A DNA stretch of 35,941 bases from an uncultured Flavobacteriaceae bacterium (GCA_937923515.1 CALDUF010000113.1:1-35941); one strand, 5' to 3'; shown: positions 8,179 to 15,686, numbered from the stretch's first letter. The notes: a model not told the origin generated them from the letters alone. Made by a program: numbers and translations.

Positions 8179-8517
8179 ATGGAATACAAAATAAAAAGTA
8201 GAATTTGGATTGAATCTAACGAAAACGTATTGCTTGGAGAAGGCCGCGTGCATTTATTAAAGGCCATTCAAAAAACGGGGTCGCTTTCTAAGGCTGCAAA
8301 ATCATTACATATTTCTTATAAGAAAGCGTGGCAGTTATTAGACTCTGTAAACAAATCGGCTAAAAAACCTGTTACTATAAATAGTATTGGTGGTAAAGGT
8401 GGCGGTGGCGCAGAATTAACGGATTATGGAAAATCTTTGGTTAAGGCTTTTGATGAGATTAATAGAAATTGTTGGGCGTTTTTAGATAATGAATTAAAAA
8501 AGATTGAAAGCATATAA
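8179..8517 (+). CDS. ModE-like winged-helix regulator lacking the molybdate-binding domain
   Basis: A protein of 112 residues that corresponds to the N-terminal DNA-binding half of ModE: GEGRVHLLKAIQKTGSLSKA followed by AKSLHISYKKAWQLLDSVN (LysR-type helix-turn-helix) and the wing segment INSIGGKGGGGAELTDYG. The two molbindin (TOBE) domains that bind molybdate in full ModE are missing, so it cannot sense molybdate in the usual way; it might use another signal or partner, or simply act as a DNA-binding dimer. Its stop codon is immediately followed by the ATG of the TSUP permease gene, so the two are tightly coupled. Likely role: control of Moco or oxyanion genes (inference). Confidence 0.85.
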   Translation: MEYKIKSRIWIESNENVLLGEGRVHLLKAIQKTGSLSKAAKSLHISYKKAWQLLDSVNKSAKKPVTINSIGGKGGGGAELTDYGKSLVKAFDEINRNCWAFLDNELKKIESI

Positions 8518-9258
8518 ATGCTACAAACCGAAAACATATATATATTTCTACTAATTCTACCTATAGTTTCATTTCTGTATTCTAGTGTAGGACATGGCGG
8601 TGCTAGTGGCTATTTAGCGCTTATGGCCTTATTTTCGTTTGCACCAGAAACTATGAAACCTACAGCGTTGTTGCTTAATATTTTTGTTGCTGGTATTTCA
8701 TTCTATTACTACTTCAAAGCAGGGCATTTTAATAAAAAACTCTTTTTAGTTTTTGCGTGTGCATCTGTACCGTTGTCGTTATTAGGTGGGAGATTTGATA
8801 TTAATGCGTCGCTATACAAAAAAGTGTTAGCCATTCTATTGGTGTTTGCTATTTTAAAAATGCTAAATGTATTTGGAAAAGAAAGTGAGACAACAAAAGA
8901 CATAAAACTTTGGCAAGGACTTTTAATTGGTGGCATCATTGGGTTCTTTTCAGGATTAATTGGCATTGGCGGCGGTATTATATTAACCCCGCTAATTTTA
9001 CTATTCCATTGGGGTAAAATGAAGGAAGCCGCGGCTGTCTCTGCCTTATTTATTTGGGTAAATTCTGTTGCAGCATTGGTAGGCCAATTTAGTATTGGTG
9101 TTACACTTGAAACAGCATCTTTTGCTTTGGTAGCTATAGCACTAATTGGCGGTATTTTGGGTGGGTATTATGGCAGCAAAAAAATAAACAACCAAAAACT
9201 GAGATATATTTTAGCGGTTGTATTAATCATAGCTTGCGCTAAATTGATATTGACATAA
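8518..9258 (+). CDS. TSUP-family membrane permease (TauE/SafE type) in the Moco operon
   Basis: A membrane protein of 246 residues with seven to eight hydrophobic helices and the two repeated family motifs, SVGHGGASGYLALMAL near the N-terminus and FFSGLIGIGGGIILTPLIL in the middle. TSUP proteins move sulfite, sulfoacetate, thiosulfate or other small anions across the inner membrane. Here the gene begins at the base after the stop of the ModE-like regulator and its own stop is directly followed by the mobA ATG, so it belongs to Moco metabolism by context. No ModABC molybdate importer is present in the window; a role in molybdate, sulfite or nitrite movement is possible. The substrate cannot be read from the sequence. 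Confidence 0.85.
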   Translation: MLQTENIYIFLLILPIVSFLYSSVGHGGASGYLALMALFSFAPETMKPTALLLNIFVAGISFYYYFKAGHFNKKLFLVFACASVPLSLLGGRFDINASLYKKVLAILLVFAILKMLNVFGKESETTKDIKLWQGLLIGGIIGFFSGLIGIGGGIILTPLILLFHWGKMKEAAAVSALFIWVNSVAALVGQFSIGVTLETASFALVAIALIGGILGGYYGSKKINNQKLRYILAVVLIIACAKLILT

Positions 9259-9843
9259 ATGACTCATAAAAAAAACATAACAGGTATTATTTTGGCTGGC
9301 GGCAAAAGCTCCAGAATGGGCACAGATAAAGGTTTTTTAGAGTTAAATAATAAGCCCTTTGCACGCTATAGCATTGAAGCATTACAACCTTTGGTTTCAA
9401 AAATTTTAATTGTTTCAGATGATGCTAAATACGACACTTTTGGATTAAAACGCATTACTGATTGCACTAAAAATGCTGGCCCTGTTGCTGGTATTTATTC
9501 TGGATTGGAAGCTTCAAAAACCGAATGGAATTTGATTTTAAGCTGTGATATTCCTTTAATCACTTCACACGTTTTACAAAAGCTTATTATTGCGGTTGAT
9601 GATGCGTCAGATATTATTCAAGCTGAAAGTAATGGTAAAACCATGCCGCTCATTGCGCTTTACAAACGTAGCGTGAAAACTAAATTTTTGGAGCTATTAC
9701 AAAATGACGAACGCCGATTGAGAATAGTCGTTAACCAATGTAGCTTTAAAAATGTAGCGTTGGATAAAGTTAATATAGATGCTACAATGAATATAAATAC
9801 TAAAGAAGATTTTAAACATATATTGAATGCGTATAACACTTAA
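9259..9843 (+). CDS. mobA: Molybdenum cofactor guanylyltransferase MobA
   Basis: Transfers GMP from GTP to Mo-molybdopterin, making the MGD form used by nitrate reductase and formate-dehydrogenase-like enzymes. It is 194 residues, the usual size, with the nucleotide-binding signature ILAGGKSSRMGTDKGFLEL at the N-terminus, NAGPVAGIYSGL and the metal-binding region LSCDIPLI. It starts at the base after the TSUP stop codon and its last 17 nt overlap the start of moaD, showing a compact operon. It is more similar to MobA than to the MocA-type protein encoded at 34420, mainly by the GTDK motif and by context. Confidence 0.92.
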   Translation: MTHKKNITGIILAGGKSSRMGTDKGFLELNNKPFARYSIEALQPLVSKILIVSDDAKYDTFGLKRITDCTKNAGPVAGIYSGLEASKTEWNLILSCDIPLITSHVLQKLIIAVDDASDIIQAESNGKTMPLIALYKRSVKTKFLELLQNDERRLRIVVNQCSFKNVALDKVNIDATMNINTKEDFKHILNAYNT

Positions 9844-10060
9844 ATATTTCGGACAAATTGCAGAGGTAACCGAGAAACAGGAAGAGCAAATTGACATTGA
9901 AGCACAGGTAATTGCTGAACTATTAGAACTATTATATTCAAAATATGAAGGTCTAAAATCGAAAGATTTTCAAGTGGCCCAAAATCAGGAATTGGTAATT
10001 AATACAGCAGAAATAACGGGTGCAGAAATTGCATTATTGCCGCCTTTTTCAGGAGGCTAG
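9827..10060 (+). CDS. moaD: Molybdopterin synthase sulfur-carrier subunit MoaD
   Basis: Small ubiquitin-like protein of 77 residues that carries the thiocarboxylate sulfur for molybdopterin synthase. It has the MRITLKYFGQIAEVT start, the LLPPFSGG end and the obligatory C-terminal Gly-Gly. The start codon lies inside the 3' end of mobA (17-nt overlap), consistent with translational coupling. MoaE and the MoeB-like activating enzyme, its two partners, follow in the same operon. Identification is firm despite the small size. Confidence 0.93.
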   Translation: MRITLKYFGQIAEVTEKQEEQIDIEAQVIAELLELLYSKYEGLKSKDFQVAQNQELVINTAEITGAEIALLPPFSGG

Positions 10061-10074
10061 TCAAATAGGCCTAA

Positions 10075-10112
10075 AGGAGAAATCACATAATTTTGATGAG
10101 ATGTCTCTATTG
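10075..10112. repeat. Degenerate copy of the GAGAAATC repeat
   Basis: GGAGAAATCACATAATTTTG followed by ATGAGATGTCTC resembles the hairpin at 4019-4077, with imperfect arms (GAGAAATC against GAGATGTCTC). It lies in the 137-bp moaD-moeB gap, immediately before the second repeat at 10169. Confidence 0.4.
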
Positions 10113-10168
10113 CAGACGCAACAAAAAGAAATTTAAAAAAATTAGTTTATAATATAGAATTCACAATT

Positions 10169-10203
10169 GGCAGGATGAGATTCCTGCCTTCGCAGGAATG
10201 ACA
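10169..10203. repeat. Dispersed CAGGAAT hairpin repeat overlapping the moeB start codon
   Basis: Three related arms follow each other: GGCAGGA (10169-10175), its complement TCCTGCC (10182-10188), and GCAGGAAT (10192-10199), which pairs with ATTCCTGC (10180-10187) across a CTTC loop. The two hairpins exclude each other. The A and T of the ATG at 10198 lie in the last arm. Repeats of this look (TTCCTGCCTTCGCAGGAATGAC) are familiar from other genomes. Confidence 0.7.
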
Positions 10204-11277
10204 AATAGATATAACAGACATATCATTTTATCAGAAATCGGGCAAGCTGGTCAGGACAAAATTTCTAATGCCAAAGTACTAGTAATTGGTGCTGGTGGTT
10301 TGGGCTGTCCAATTTTGCAATACATTACCGCGGCTGGCGTTGGCACTGTGGGCATTATAGATTTTGATGTTGTAGAATTATCCAATTTACAGCGTCAAGT
10401 TTTATTTGGTAAATCGTCTCTTGGAAAAAATAAAGCCATAGCTGCTAAAGAACGGTTAGAGGATTTAAACGACGCTATCTCAATAATAGCGTATCCAGAG
10501 CCACTCACCTATCAAAATGCCATTACACTATTTGAGCAATATGACGTTATTGTGGATGGTAGTGATAATTTTGAAACGCGCTACTTAGTAAATGATGCCT
10601 GTATTATAACAAAAAAACCTTTGGTGTTTGGCGCTATTTATAAGTTTGAAGGTCAGGTTTCTGTATTCAACTATAAAAACGGACCAAGTTATCGGTGTTT
10701 GTTTCCTAATCCGCCAGAGCAAGGTAGCGTCCCTAATTGTTCAGAAATTGGTGTGTTGGGCGTATTACCTGGTATTATTGGTAGCATGCAAGCTAACGAG
10801 ATATTAAAAATTATATTAAATTTAGGTAAAACCCTATCAGGTAAACTCCTTTTTTATAATGCGTTAAATTCAAAAACCTCAACCTTAAACATCAAGAGAA
10901 ATGACGCAGTTATTAATGAAGTTTTAAGTGCTGAACACAATTTTTCAGCCAAATCATTCACTAGTAGTTGTGAGCAGAATATAGCAGTTTCAATTCAAGA
11001 TATAATTCAAAAGGAAACTATTCAAATCATTGATATTAGAGAACCTCACGAGCTTCCTAAAGTTGATGAGTTGTCTGTAATTTCAATACCCCTAAGTACA
11101 CTAGAATATAAATTAGACTCCTTAAATACAGACAAAGCGATTTATGTGTTTTGTCAATCAGGAATTCGCAGTAAAAAAGCTGTTCAATTCCTAAAAGAAA
11201 AAGGTATTACAAATTGCTACAGTATTAAGGAAGGTGCTTTAGAAATTAAACGGACCTGTCAGGTTTTAAAAACCTGA
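10198..11277 (+). CDS. moeB: MoeB/ThiF/HesA-type MoaD-activating enzyme with C-terminal rhodanese domain
   Basis: Adenylylates the MoaD C-terminus and, through its rhodanese domain, probably supplies the sulfur. It is 359 residues: an E1-like ATP-binding domain (RYNRHIILSEIGQAGQ, nucleotide loop VIGAGGLGCP, DFDVVELSNLQRQ, DGSDNFETRYLVND, YRCLFPNPP) to about 245, then a rhodanese domain from about 265 with active-site loop CQSGIRS (C319). The only in-frame start is the ATG at 10198, which lies in a dispersed hairpin repeat, and the final residues RTCQVLKT and the TGA come from a 31-bp palindrome, so both termini are repeat-derived. A thiamine role (ThiF) is the alternative but the operon argues for Moco. 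Confidence 0.88.
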   Translation: MTNRYNRHIILSEIGQAGQDKISNAKVLVIGAGGLGCPILQYITAAGVGTVGIIDFDVVELSNLQRQVLFGKSSLGKNKAIAAKERLEDLNDAISIIAYPEPLTYQNAITLFEQYDVIVDGSDNFETRYLVNDACIITKKPLVFGAIYKFEGQVSVFNYKNGPSYRCLFPNPPEQGSVPNCSEIGVLGVLPGIIGSMQANEILKIILNLGKTLSGKLLFYNALNSKTSTLNIKRNDAVINEVLSAEHNFSAKSFTSSCEQNIAVSIQDIIQKETIQIIDIREPHELPKVDELSVISIPLSTLEYKLDSLNTDKAIYVFCQSGIRSKKAVQFLKEKGITNCYSIKEGALEIKRTCQVLKT

Positions 11278-11283
11278 CAGGTC
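11253..11283. repeat. 31-bp palindrome with GACCTGTCAGGTTTT arms, overlapping the moeB stop
   Basis: Left arm 11253-11267 and right arm 11269-11283 are perfect reverse complements around one central base. It encodes the last residues of the MoeB-like protein and its TGA (11275-11277) and ends 16 nt before the moaE ATG. It resembles a common Bacteroidetes dispersed palindrome; it can form a strong hairpin in the mRNA between the two genes but lacks a following T-run. Confidence 0.8.
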
Positions 11284-11299
11284 TACAAAAAACATATAT

Positions 11300-11743
11300 A
11301 TGCAAAATAAAAAACCAAAAAACGTATTCCAACAAGGTGCAATTTCCTCAGAATTTATTGGAAACTCCATCTACAAACACCAAACGAAAACAAGCATTGG
11401 TGCCCATAATATTTTTCTCGGACAAGTGAGAGCAGATGAGATTGATGGCAAAACGGTTGCAGCTATAGAATATACCGCTTACGAAGCTATGGCAAATCAA
11501 AAATTCCACGAGATAAGAGAATCGGCTTTTGAAAAATTTGATTTAACCTGTATGCATATTTACCACAGTTTAGGCGCTGTAAACGTTGGAGAAATATGTT
11601 TATTTGTTTTTGTATCATCACCGAGAAGAAACGTGGTTTTTGAAGCTTTAGAATTTATTGTTGAAGCTATAAAAGCTGATGTTCCTGTGTTTGGAAAAGA
11701 GATTTTTGAGGATGAAAGTCATCAATGGAAAGTTAATAGTTAA
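11300..11743 (+). CDS. moaE: Molybdopterin synthase catalytic subunit MoaE
   Basis: Large subunit of molybdopterin synthase, which with MoaD converts cyclic pyranopterin monophosphate to molybdopterin. It has 147 residues, the normal length, and the family motifs FLGQVRADEIDGKTVAAIEY, IYHSLGAVNVGE and, near the C-terminus, PVFGKEIFEDESHQWK, with the lysines that bind substrate and contact MoaD. It follows moeB after the 31-bp palindrome and precedes an unrelated four-helix-bundle gene by 49 bp. Secure assignment. Confidence 0.94.
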   Translation: MQNKKPKNVFQQGAISSEFIGNSIYKHQTKTSIGAHNIFLGQVRADEIDGKTVAAIEYTAYEAMANQKFHEIRESAFEKFDLTCMHIYHSLGAVNVGEICLFVFVSSPRRNVVFEALEFIVEAIKADVPVFGKEIFEDESHQWKVNS

Positions 11744-11792
11744 AACGTTTAACTGTTGATTTGTACAACTATTTAATTGTAAAAAAGAAACA

Positions 11793-12158
11793 ATGGCATA
11801 TATATTTTCATTTGAAAAATTGAATGTTTGGGTTGACTCAAAAGAGTTGGTAAAATTAATTTACTTGACTACTAAAACATTTCCGATTGAAGAAAAATTT
11901 GGACTTACAAATCAGTTACGACGAGCTTCCATTTCAGTTGCTTCAAACATAGCTGAAGGTACTTCAAGAATCACAAATAAAGATAAAGCTCACTTTTCAA
12001 CTATGGCTTTTAGTTCGCTAATGGAAGTTTTAAACCAAATCATTATAGCAAGAGAATTAAATTTTATTCAAGAAGCAGATTATCATTTAGTAAGACTAGA
12101 AATTGAAAAAATATCTAACAAATTAAATGCATTACGCAAATCACAATTAAACAATTAA
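11793..12158 (+). CDS. Four-helix-bundle protein of the 23S rRNA intervening-sequence (S23) family
   Basis: A protein of 121 residues with the hallmark pattern of the S23/IVP family: FEKLNVWVDSKELVKLIYL, TFPIEEKFGLTNQLRRASIS, VASNIAEGTSR and FSTMAFSSLMEVLNQI, forming four helices. Homologues are encoded in 23S rRNA intervening sequences and as free-standing genes in many Bacteroidetes; their molecular role is unknown. It interrupts the Moco operon between moaE and moaCB, flanked on both sides by short AT-rich gaps with AACAATTAAAC-like repeats, which looks like an insertion. No link to Moco synthesis is apparent. It is read in the operon direction, so it should be cotranscribed. Confidence 0.88.
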   Translation: MAYIFSFEKLNVWVDSKELVKLIYLTTKTFPIEEKFGLTNQLRRASISVASNIAEGTSRITNKDKAHFSTMAFSSLMEVLNQIIIARELNFIQEADYHLVRLEIEKISNKLNALRKSQLNN

Positions 12159-12180
12159 ACAATCCAACGCATCCACATCA
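12140..12180. repeat. Degenerate ACAATTAA short tandem repeat
   Basis: Between the four-helix-bundle gene and moaCB the units CACAATT, AAACAATT, AAACAATCC and AACGCATCC follow each other. It resembles the runs at 2804 and 13107. Confidence 0.4.
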
Positions 12181-12181
12181 A

Positions 12182-13093
12182 ATGATCGATATAACACATA
12201 AAAATACCACATTACGAACTGCCGTGGCACAAGCCATAGTAAAAGTTAGTAAACCCGAAACTATTACAGCTATTGAAAATGATACTGTACCCAAAGGTAA
12301 TGTGTTTGCAATGAGTAAAGCCGCGGGCTTATTGGGTGTAAAACGCACCCCAGATATTTTACCAGATTGCCACCCCTTACCTATTGAGTTTACAGGTGTT
12401 GCGTATAAAATTGATGGCTTAGAAATTACAGTACTTTTTACGGTAAAAACCATCTATAAAACAGGTGTTGAAGTAGAAGCAATGCATGGTGCTAGCGTGG
12501 TAGCTCTAAACATGTACGACATGCTAAAACCTATTGATAAAGGCATTGAAATTCATGCTATTAAATTACTAAACAAAAAGGGTGGAAAATCTGATTTTAA
12601 AGATACGTTTAGAAAAGATTTAACCGCTGCAGTTGTTGTGTGTAGCGATACCATTTCGGCAGGACAAAAAGAAGACAAAGCTGGAAAAGCAATTATTACC
12701 AAGCTTGAATCTTGCAATGTAAAAATCTCTGAATATGTAATCATTCCTGATGAAGTTGATGACATCCAGCAAAAAGCGAAACACTACCAACAACAGGGTA
12801 TTGATATGGTAATTTATACGGGTGGCACAGGCTTATCTGCAAGAGACGTTACGCCTGAGGCGTTACTGCCAATTTTAGACCGCCGTATTCCTGGAATTGA
12901 GGAAACCATTAGACATTACGGACAAGGCCGTATGCCGTTTGCAATGCTTTCGCGAAGTGTGGCTGGCACACTTGGAGACACTTTAGTTTTAGCATTACCT
13001 GGTTCTACAAATGGCGCGAAAGAATCTATGGATGCTATTTTTCCTGCAGTGTTACATAGTTTTAGAATTTTGAAAGGGGCGCGACATGATTAA
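12182..13093 (+). CDS. moaCB: Bifunctional MoaC-MoaB fusion (cyclic pyranopterin monophosphate synthase / molybdopterin adenylyltransferase-like)
   Basis: A fusion of 303 residues. The MoaC part (about 1-140) contains PDCHPLPIEFTGVAY, TGVEVEAMHGASVVALNMY and DMLKPIDKGIEI, with the catalytic Asp and Lys of MoaC kept, and ends in LLNKKGGKSDF. The MoaB/MogA part (about 147-303) contains VVCSDTISAGQKEDKAG, YTGGTGLSARDVTPEA, SRSVAGTLGDTLVLALPGS. It thus couples formation of cPMP to the later adenylylation of molybdopterin. Such MoaC/MoaB fusions are known in Bacteroidetes. The next gene, moaA, makes the substrate of the MoaC step. Confidence 0.93.
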   Translation: MIDITHKNTTLRTAVAQAIVKVSKPETITAIENDTVPKGNVFAMSKAAGLLGVKRTPDILPDCHPLPIEFTGVAYKIDGLEITVLFTVKTIYKTGVEVEAMHGASVVALNMYDMLKPIDKGIEIHAIKLLNKKGGKSDFKDTFRKDLTAAVVVCSDTISAGQKEDKAGKAIITKLESCNVKISEYVIIPDEVDDIQQKAKHYQQQGIDMVIYTGGTGLSARDVTPEALLPILDRRIPGIEETIRHYGQGRMPFAMLSRSVAGTLGDTLVLALPGSTNGAKESMDAIFPAVLHSFRILKGARHD

Positions 13094-13106
13094 AATGGTT
13101 GTACGT

Positions 13107-13155
13107 GGAATCGTTAAATCGTTTGGTCGATTAAACAATTTAACGATTTAACAAA
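13107..13155. repeat. Hairpin-forming GTTAAATCGTT repeat between moaCB and moaA
   Basis: Perfect 11-bp arms GTTAAATCGTT (13113-13123) and AACGATTTAAC (13142-13152) enclose 18 nt containing GATTAAACAATT. It lies in the 70-bp gap, 11 nt before the moaA ATG, and may affect moaA expression. Related in flavour to the repeats at 2804 and 12140. Confidence 0.55.
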
Positions 13156-13163
13156 GTGAAGAT

Positions 13164-14171
13164 ATGAGCGAAAACAAAAAAATACTCCAAGACACCCACG
13201 GCAGAGACCATGCGTATTTAAGGATTTCACTAATAGAGCGCTGTAATTTACGATGCACGTATTGCATGCCCGAAGAAGGTGTAAAACTGTCTCCCAAAAG
13301 TCATTTAATGACCTATGAGGAGATTTACGCTATTGCAAAAACCTTTGTAAAACATGGTGTTACCAAAATTAGATTAACAGGTGGCGAACCCTTAATTAGA
13401 AAAGATATTCCTGTTATTTTAGAAAAATTGGCAACACTTCCTGTGGAACTGTCCATTACATCAAACGCTGTAATTATTGACAAGTTTATCGATGTGCTTA
13501 AAGCCAACGGTGTTAAAAAAATTAATGTAAGCTTAGATTCTTTAGATGCTACAAAGTTTAAACACATTACGCGCCGTCATGAATTCCAAAAAGTATATGA
13601 TAACATTCTTTTATTAGTTAAAGAAGGGTTTACTGTAAAGGTAAACGCTGTTTTAATGAAGGGATTTAATGATAATGAAATTATTGATTTTATAAACTTC
13701 ACCAAAGATTTACCAATATCTGTACGCTTTATAGAATTTATGCCGTTTGATGGCAACAAATGGGATATGAGCAAAATGGTATCTTACGCTGAAGTAATGC
13801 AATATGTAGACAAGGCATTTGATAAAAATGATATAGTACGCTTAAAAGATGCAGCTAACGACACTTCAAAAAACTATAAAATAAAAGATTATAAAGGCGC
13901 TTTTGCTATTATAAGTTCTGTAACTAATCCGTTTTGCGATTCTTGCAATCGGTTACGTTTAACCGCCAATGGGCAATTAAAAAATTGTTTATTTTCATCT
14001 ACTGAATCAGATTTGTTAACCACGCTAAGAGCTGGAAAACCCATTGAACCTATCATTAAAAAAGCGGTACAAGCAAAATTTAAGGTGCGTGGTGGTATGG
14101 ATACTTTAGAGAAATTACAAGAACCCAAACTACATACCAACAACCGCAGTATGATTACTATTGGCGGATAA
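13164..14171 (+). CDS. moaA: GTP 3',8-cyclase MoaA
   Basis: Radical-SAM enzyme for the first step of Moco synthesis, acting with MoaC. It is 335 residues. The SAM cluster motif ERCNLRCTYC (C27, C31, C34) and LTGGEPLIRKDI lie at the N-terminus; the second 4Fe-4S cluster motif CDSCNRLRLTANGQ with a third Cys 13 residues after the second (C-x2-C-x13-C) lies near the C-terminus; the protein ends in Gly-Gly, needed for GTP binding. It is the last gene of the plus-strand operon. Its stop is only 4 bp from the stop of the convergent htrA-like gene, leaving no room for a separate terminator. Confidence 0.95.
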   Translation: MSENKKILQDTHGRDHAYLRISLIERCNLRCTYCMPEEGVKLSPKSHLMTYEEIYAIAKTFVKHGVTKIRLTGGEPLIRKDIPVILEKLATLPVELSITSNAVIIDKFIDVLKANGVKKINVSLDSLDATKFKHITRRHEFQKVYDNILLLVKEGFTVKVNAVLMKGFNDNEIIDFINFTKDLPISVRFIEFMPFDGNKWDMSKMVSYAEVMQYVDKAFDKNDIVRLKDAANDTSKNYKIKDYKGAFAIISSVTNPFCDSCNRLRLTANGQLKNCLFSSTESDLLTTLRAGKPIEPIIKKAVQAKFKVRGGMDTLEKLQEPKLHTNNRSMITIGG

Positions 14172-14175
14172 TTTT

Positions 14176-15285
14176 TTAGTTATTGTTTTTATTTAAAAAA
14201 TTATGACGCGTTCCTGTAACATCCACAACTACGTCGTATACTTTACCTTCTCTTAGGTATTGTATTTCAATTTTATTTTGGTCTAAGCTCATCATCCCAG
14301 ATTTTTCGATGCATCCTGAATGACACGCCACTTGGTTGCCTACTTTTAAAATAATATCGCCACCAAATAAAACTTCTCTACCGGTAATATTTGCAGGTAT
14401 AAATCCGCCGCGTAAGCCTGCTTTTTCGGCAGGACTATTAGCTGCTACATTTTGTACAAGTAAACCGCCATTAGCAAGGTTTATATTGAATAGCACTGCA
14501 TAATCTTCTTGTGTTAAAAAAATACTATTAATGCCAACCCACGGTCGGTTATCAAACGCTAAAAGCGACTTTGCCGTATTTATAGCTACCACCATACCAA
14601 TACCTTGAGATCCGCCAGAGACTGTTAAGATGCTTGATGCAATACCTATAACTTCGCCTTTTGAATTGAATAATGGCCCGCCACTATTTCCTGAGTTTAT
14701 AGCGGCATCAGTTTGTATAAAATCTACATTTACAGAACCGTTATACAACATATCTTTACCTCTAAATGCTGATATGATTCCTGATGAAAACGAATTTTCT
14801 AGACCGTAAGGACTTCCTATTGCATACACATTTTGTCCTACTACCAAATTATCTGAATCGCCTAATGTTGCATGTGCTAAGGTATTATCTAAAACGTCGA
14901 GTTGCAGTAAGGCAATATCGGCAGTTTTCTCACTAAATATAATGGATGCTTTACGCATTTTACCATCTTGAGTTTTAACAATAATATCTGTAGAACCATC
15001 AACTACATGTGCTGCCGTAAGAATGTAACAATCGTGAGATACTAAAACTCCAGAACCTAGGCCTTGATTTTTTACTGCGCCTTTACCCGTTAGTGTTTTA
15101 GACTTTGTAAATACCGTAACTACGCTAGGAATTACTTTTTTATAAATGTTTGCAACATTAGCTTCGTTTTTGCTTAAATAGTTAGGTGTTGTTCTAACTT
15201 TTGCTGGTGCATGCTCCATATGTTGTGCAAGCACGATATTTGAAATAATTAGCATACTGATACAAAGAAGCGACTTAATTTTCAT
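14176..15285 (-). CDS. HtrA/Deg-type periplasmic serine protease with one PDZ domain
   Basis: A trypsin-like S1C protease, 369 residues. A signal peptide (MKIKSLLCISMLIISNIVLA) is followed by the protease domain with the full triad: His93 in LTAAHVVDG, Asp in KTADIALLQLD and Ser201 in GNSGGPLF. One PDZ domain covers roughly 250-360; it contains an unusual cysteine pair in VACHSGC. It should act in the periplasm in protein quality control. It lies between moaA and the nitrate-reductase genes, 401 bp downstream of the rubredoxin-tailed gene, so probably has its own promoter. Why it sits in a nitrate island is unclear; maturation or turnover of exported redox proteins is one possibility (inference). 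Confidence 0.88.
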   Translation of the reverse strand: MKIKSLLCISMLIISNIVLAQHMEHAPAKVRTTPNYLSKNEANVANIYKKVIPSVVTVFTKSKTLTGKGAVKNQGLGSGVLVSHDCYILTAAHVVDGSTDIIVKTQDGKMRKASIIFSEKTADIALLQLDVLDNTLAHATLGDSDNLVVGQNVYAIGSPYGLENSFSSGIISAFRGKDMLYNGSVNVDFIQTDAAINSGNSGGPLFNSKGEVIGIASSILTVSGGSQGIGMVVAINTAKSLLAFDNRPWVGINSIFLTQEDYAVLFNINLANGGLLVQNVAANSPAEKAGLRGGFIPANITGREVLFGGDIILKVGNQVACHSGCIEKSGMMSLDQNKIEIQYLREGKVYDVVVDVTGTRHNFLNKNNN

Positions 15286-15524
15286 GAGTTTTGATTTTGG
15301 TTATGGTTATTGGCTTAAATACGGTTGCCTTGAAAATGAGTCGTAAAAAACAAGTACACTTATCAAAACCTCAATTAAATTTATATTTCATGGGTATTTA
15401 TTACCTTAAGGATAGGGCGTAGAGTATTACAACATTTAAGCTGTGAACAACCTGTGTTATTCTTTTTTTGAAAGTACTGTGGCCTTTAAAAATTGTCTAT
15501 AAACTTAGTGATTTAAAGCACCTT
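15286..15524. other. Intergenic stretch upstream of the htrA-like gene
   Basis: AT-rich and non-coding on both strands. No TAnnTTTG promoter element was recognised for the htrA-like gene. The rest of the 401-bp gap (15525-15686) is repeat copy C. Confidence 0.5.
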
Positions 15525-15676
15525 GGCAGATAATTTAGCCCTGATAGTAGCGGCATCCTTTTTTGTGTAAATTATGCCTGTATTGCCTTAAATAGATTGT
15601 ATTAACAACACATTACTACATGTTAACACTTATACCAATTACACAAAAAAGATATAGCGGATAGCAGGTTTCTGCT
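15525..15676 (+). repeat. Dispersed GCGTTA/TAACGC element, copy C (diverged ends)
   Basis: GGCAGATAATTTAGCCCTGA followed by TAGTAGCGGCATCC matches the left end of copy E, and GATATAGCGGATAGC matches its right half. CCTTTTTTGTGTAA (from 15557) and ACACAAAAAAG (near 15642) are complementary, giving a long hairpin. The usual GC hairpin is replaced by AGCAG-GTTT-CTGCT (15663-15676), which lies about 11 nt past the stop of the minus-strand gene at 15687 and is followed by a T-run on that strand, so it may serve as terminator. Confidence 0.6.
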
Positions 15677-15686
15677 TCTAAAAAAA

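Noticed and set aside
11253-11283. Intrinsic terminator after moeB
   Set aside because: The palindrome forms a strong stem but has no T-run behind it and sits inside an operon before moaE; better explained as a dispersed repeat.
14169-14178. Bidirectional terminator between convergent moaA and htrA-like genes
   Set aside because: Only 4 bp separate the stop codons and no hairpin with a T-run is visible.
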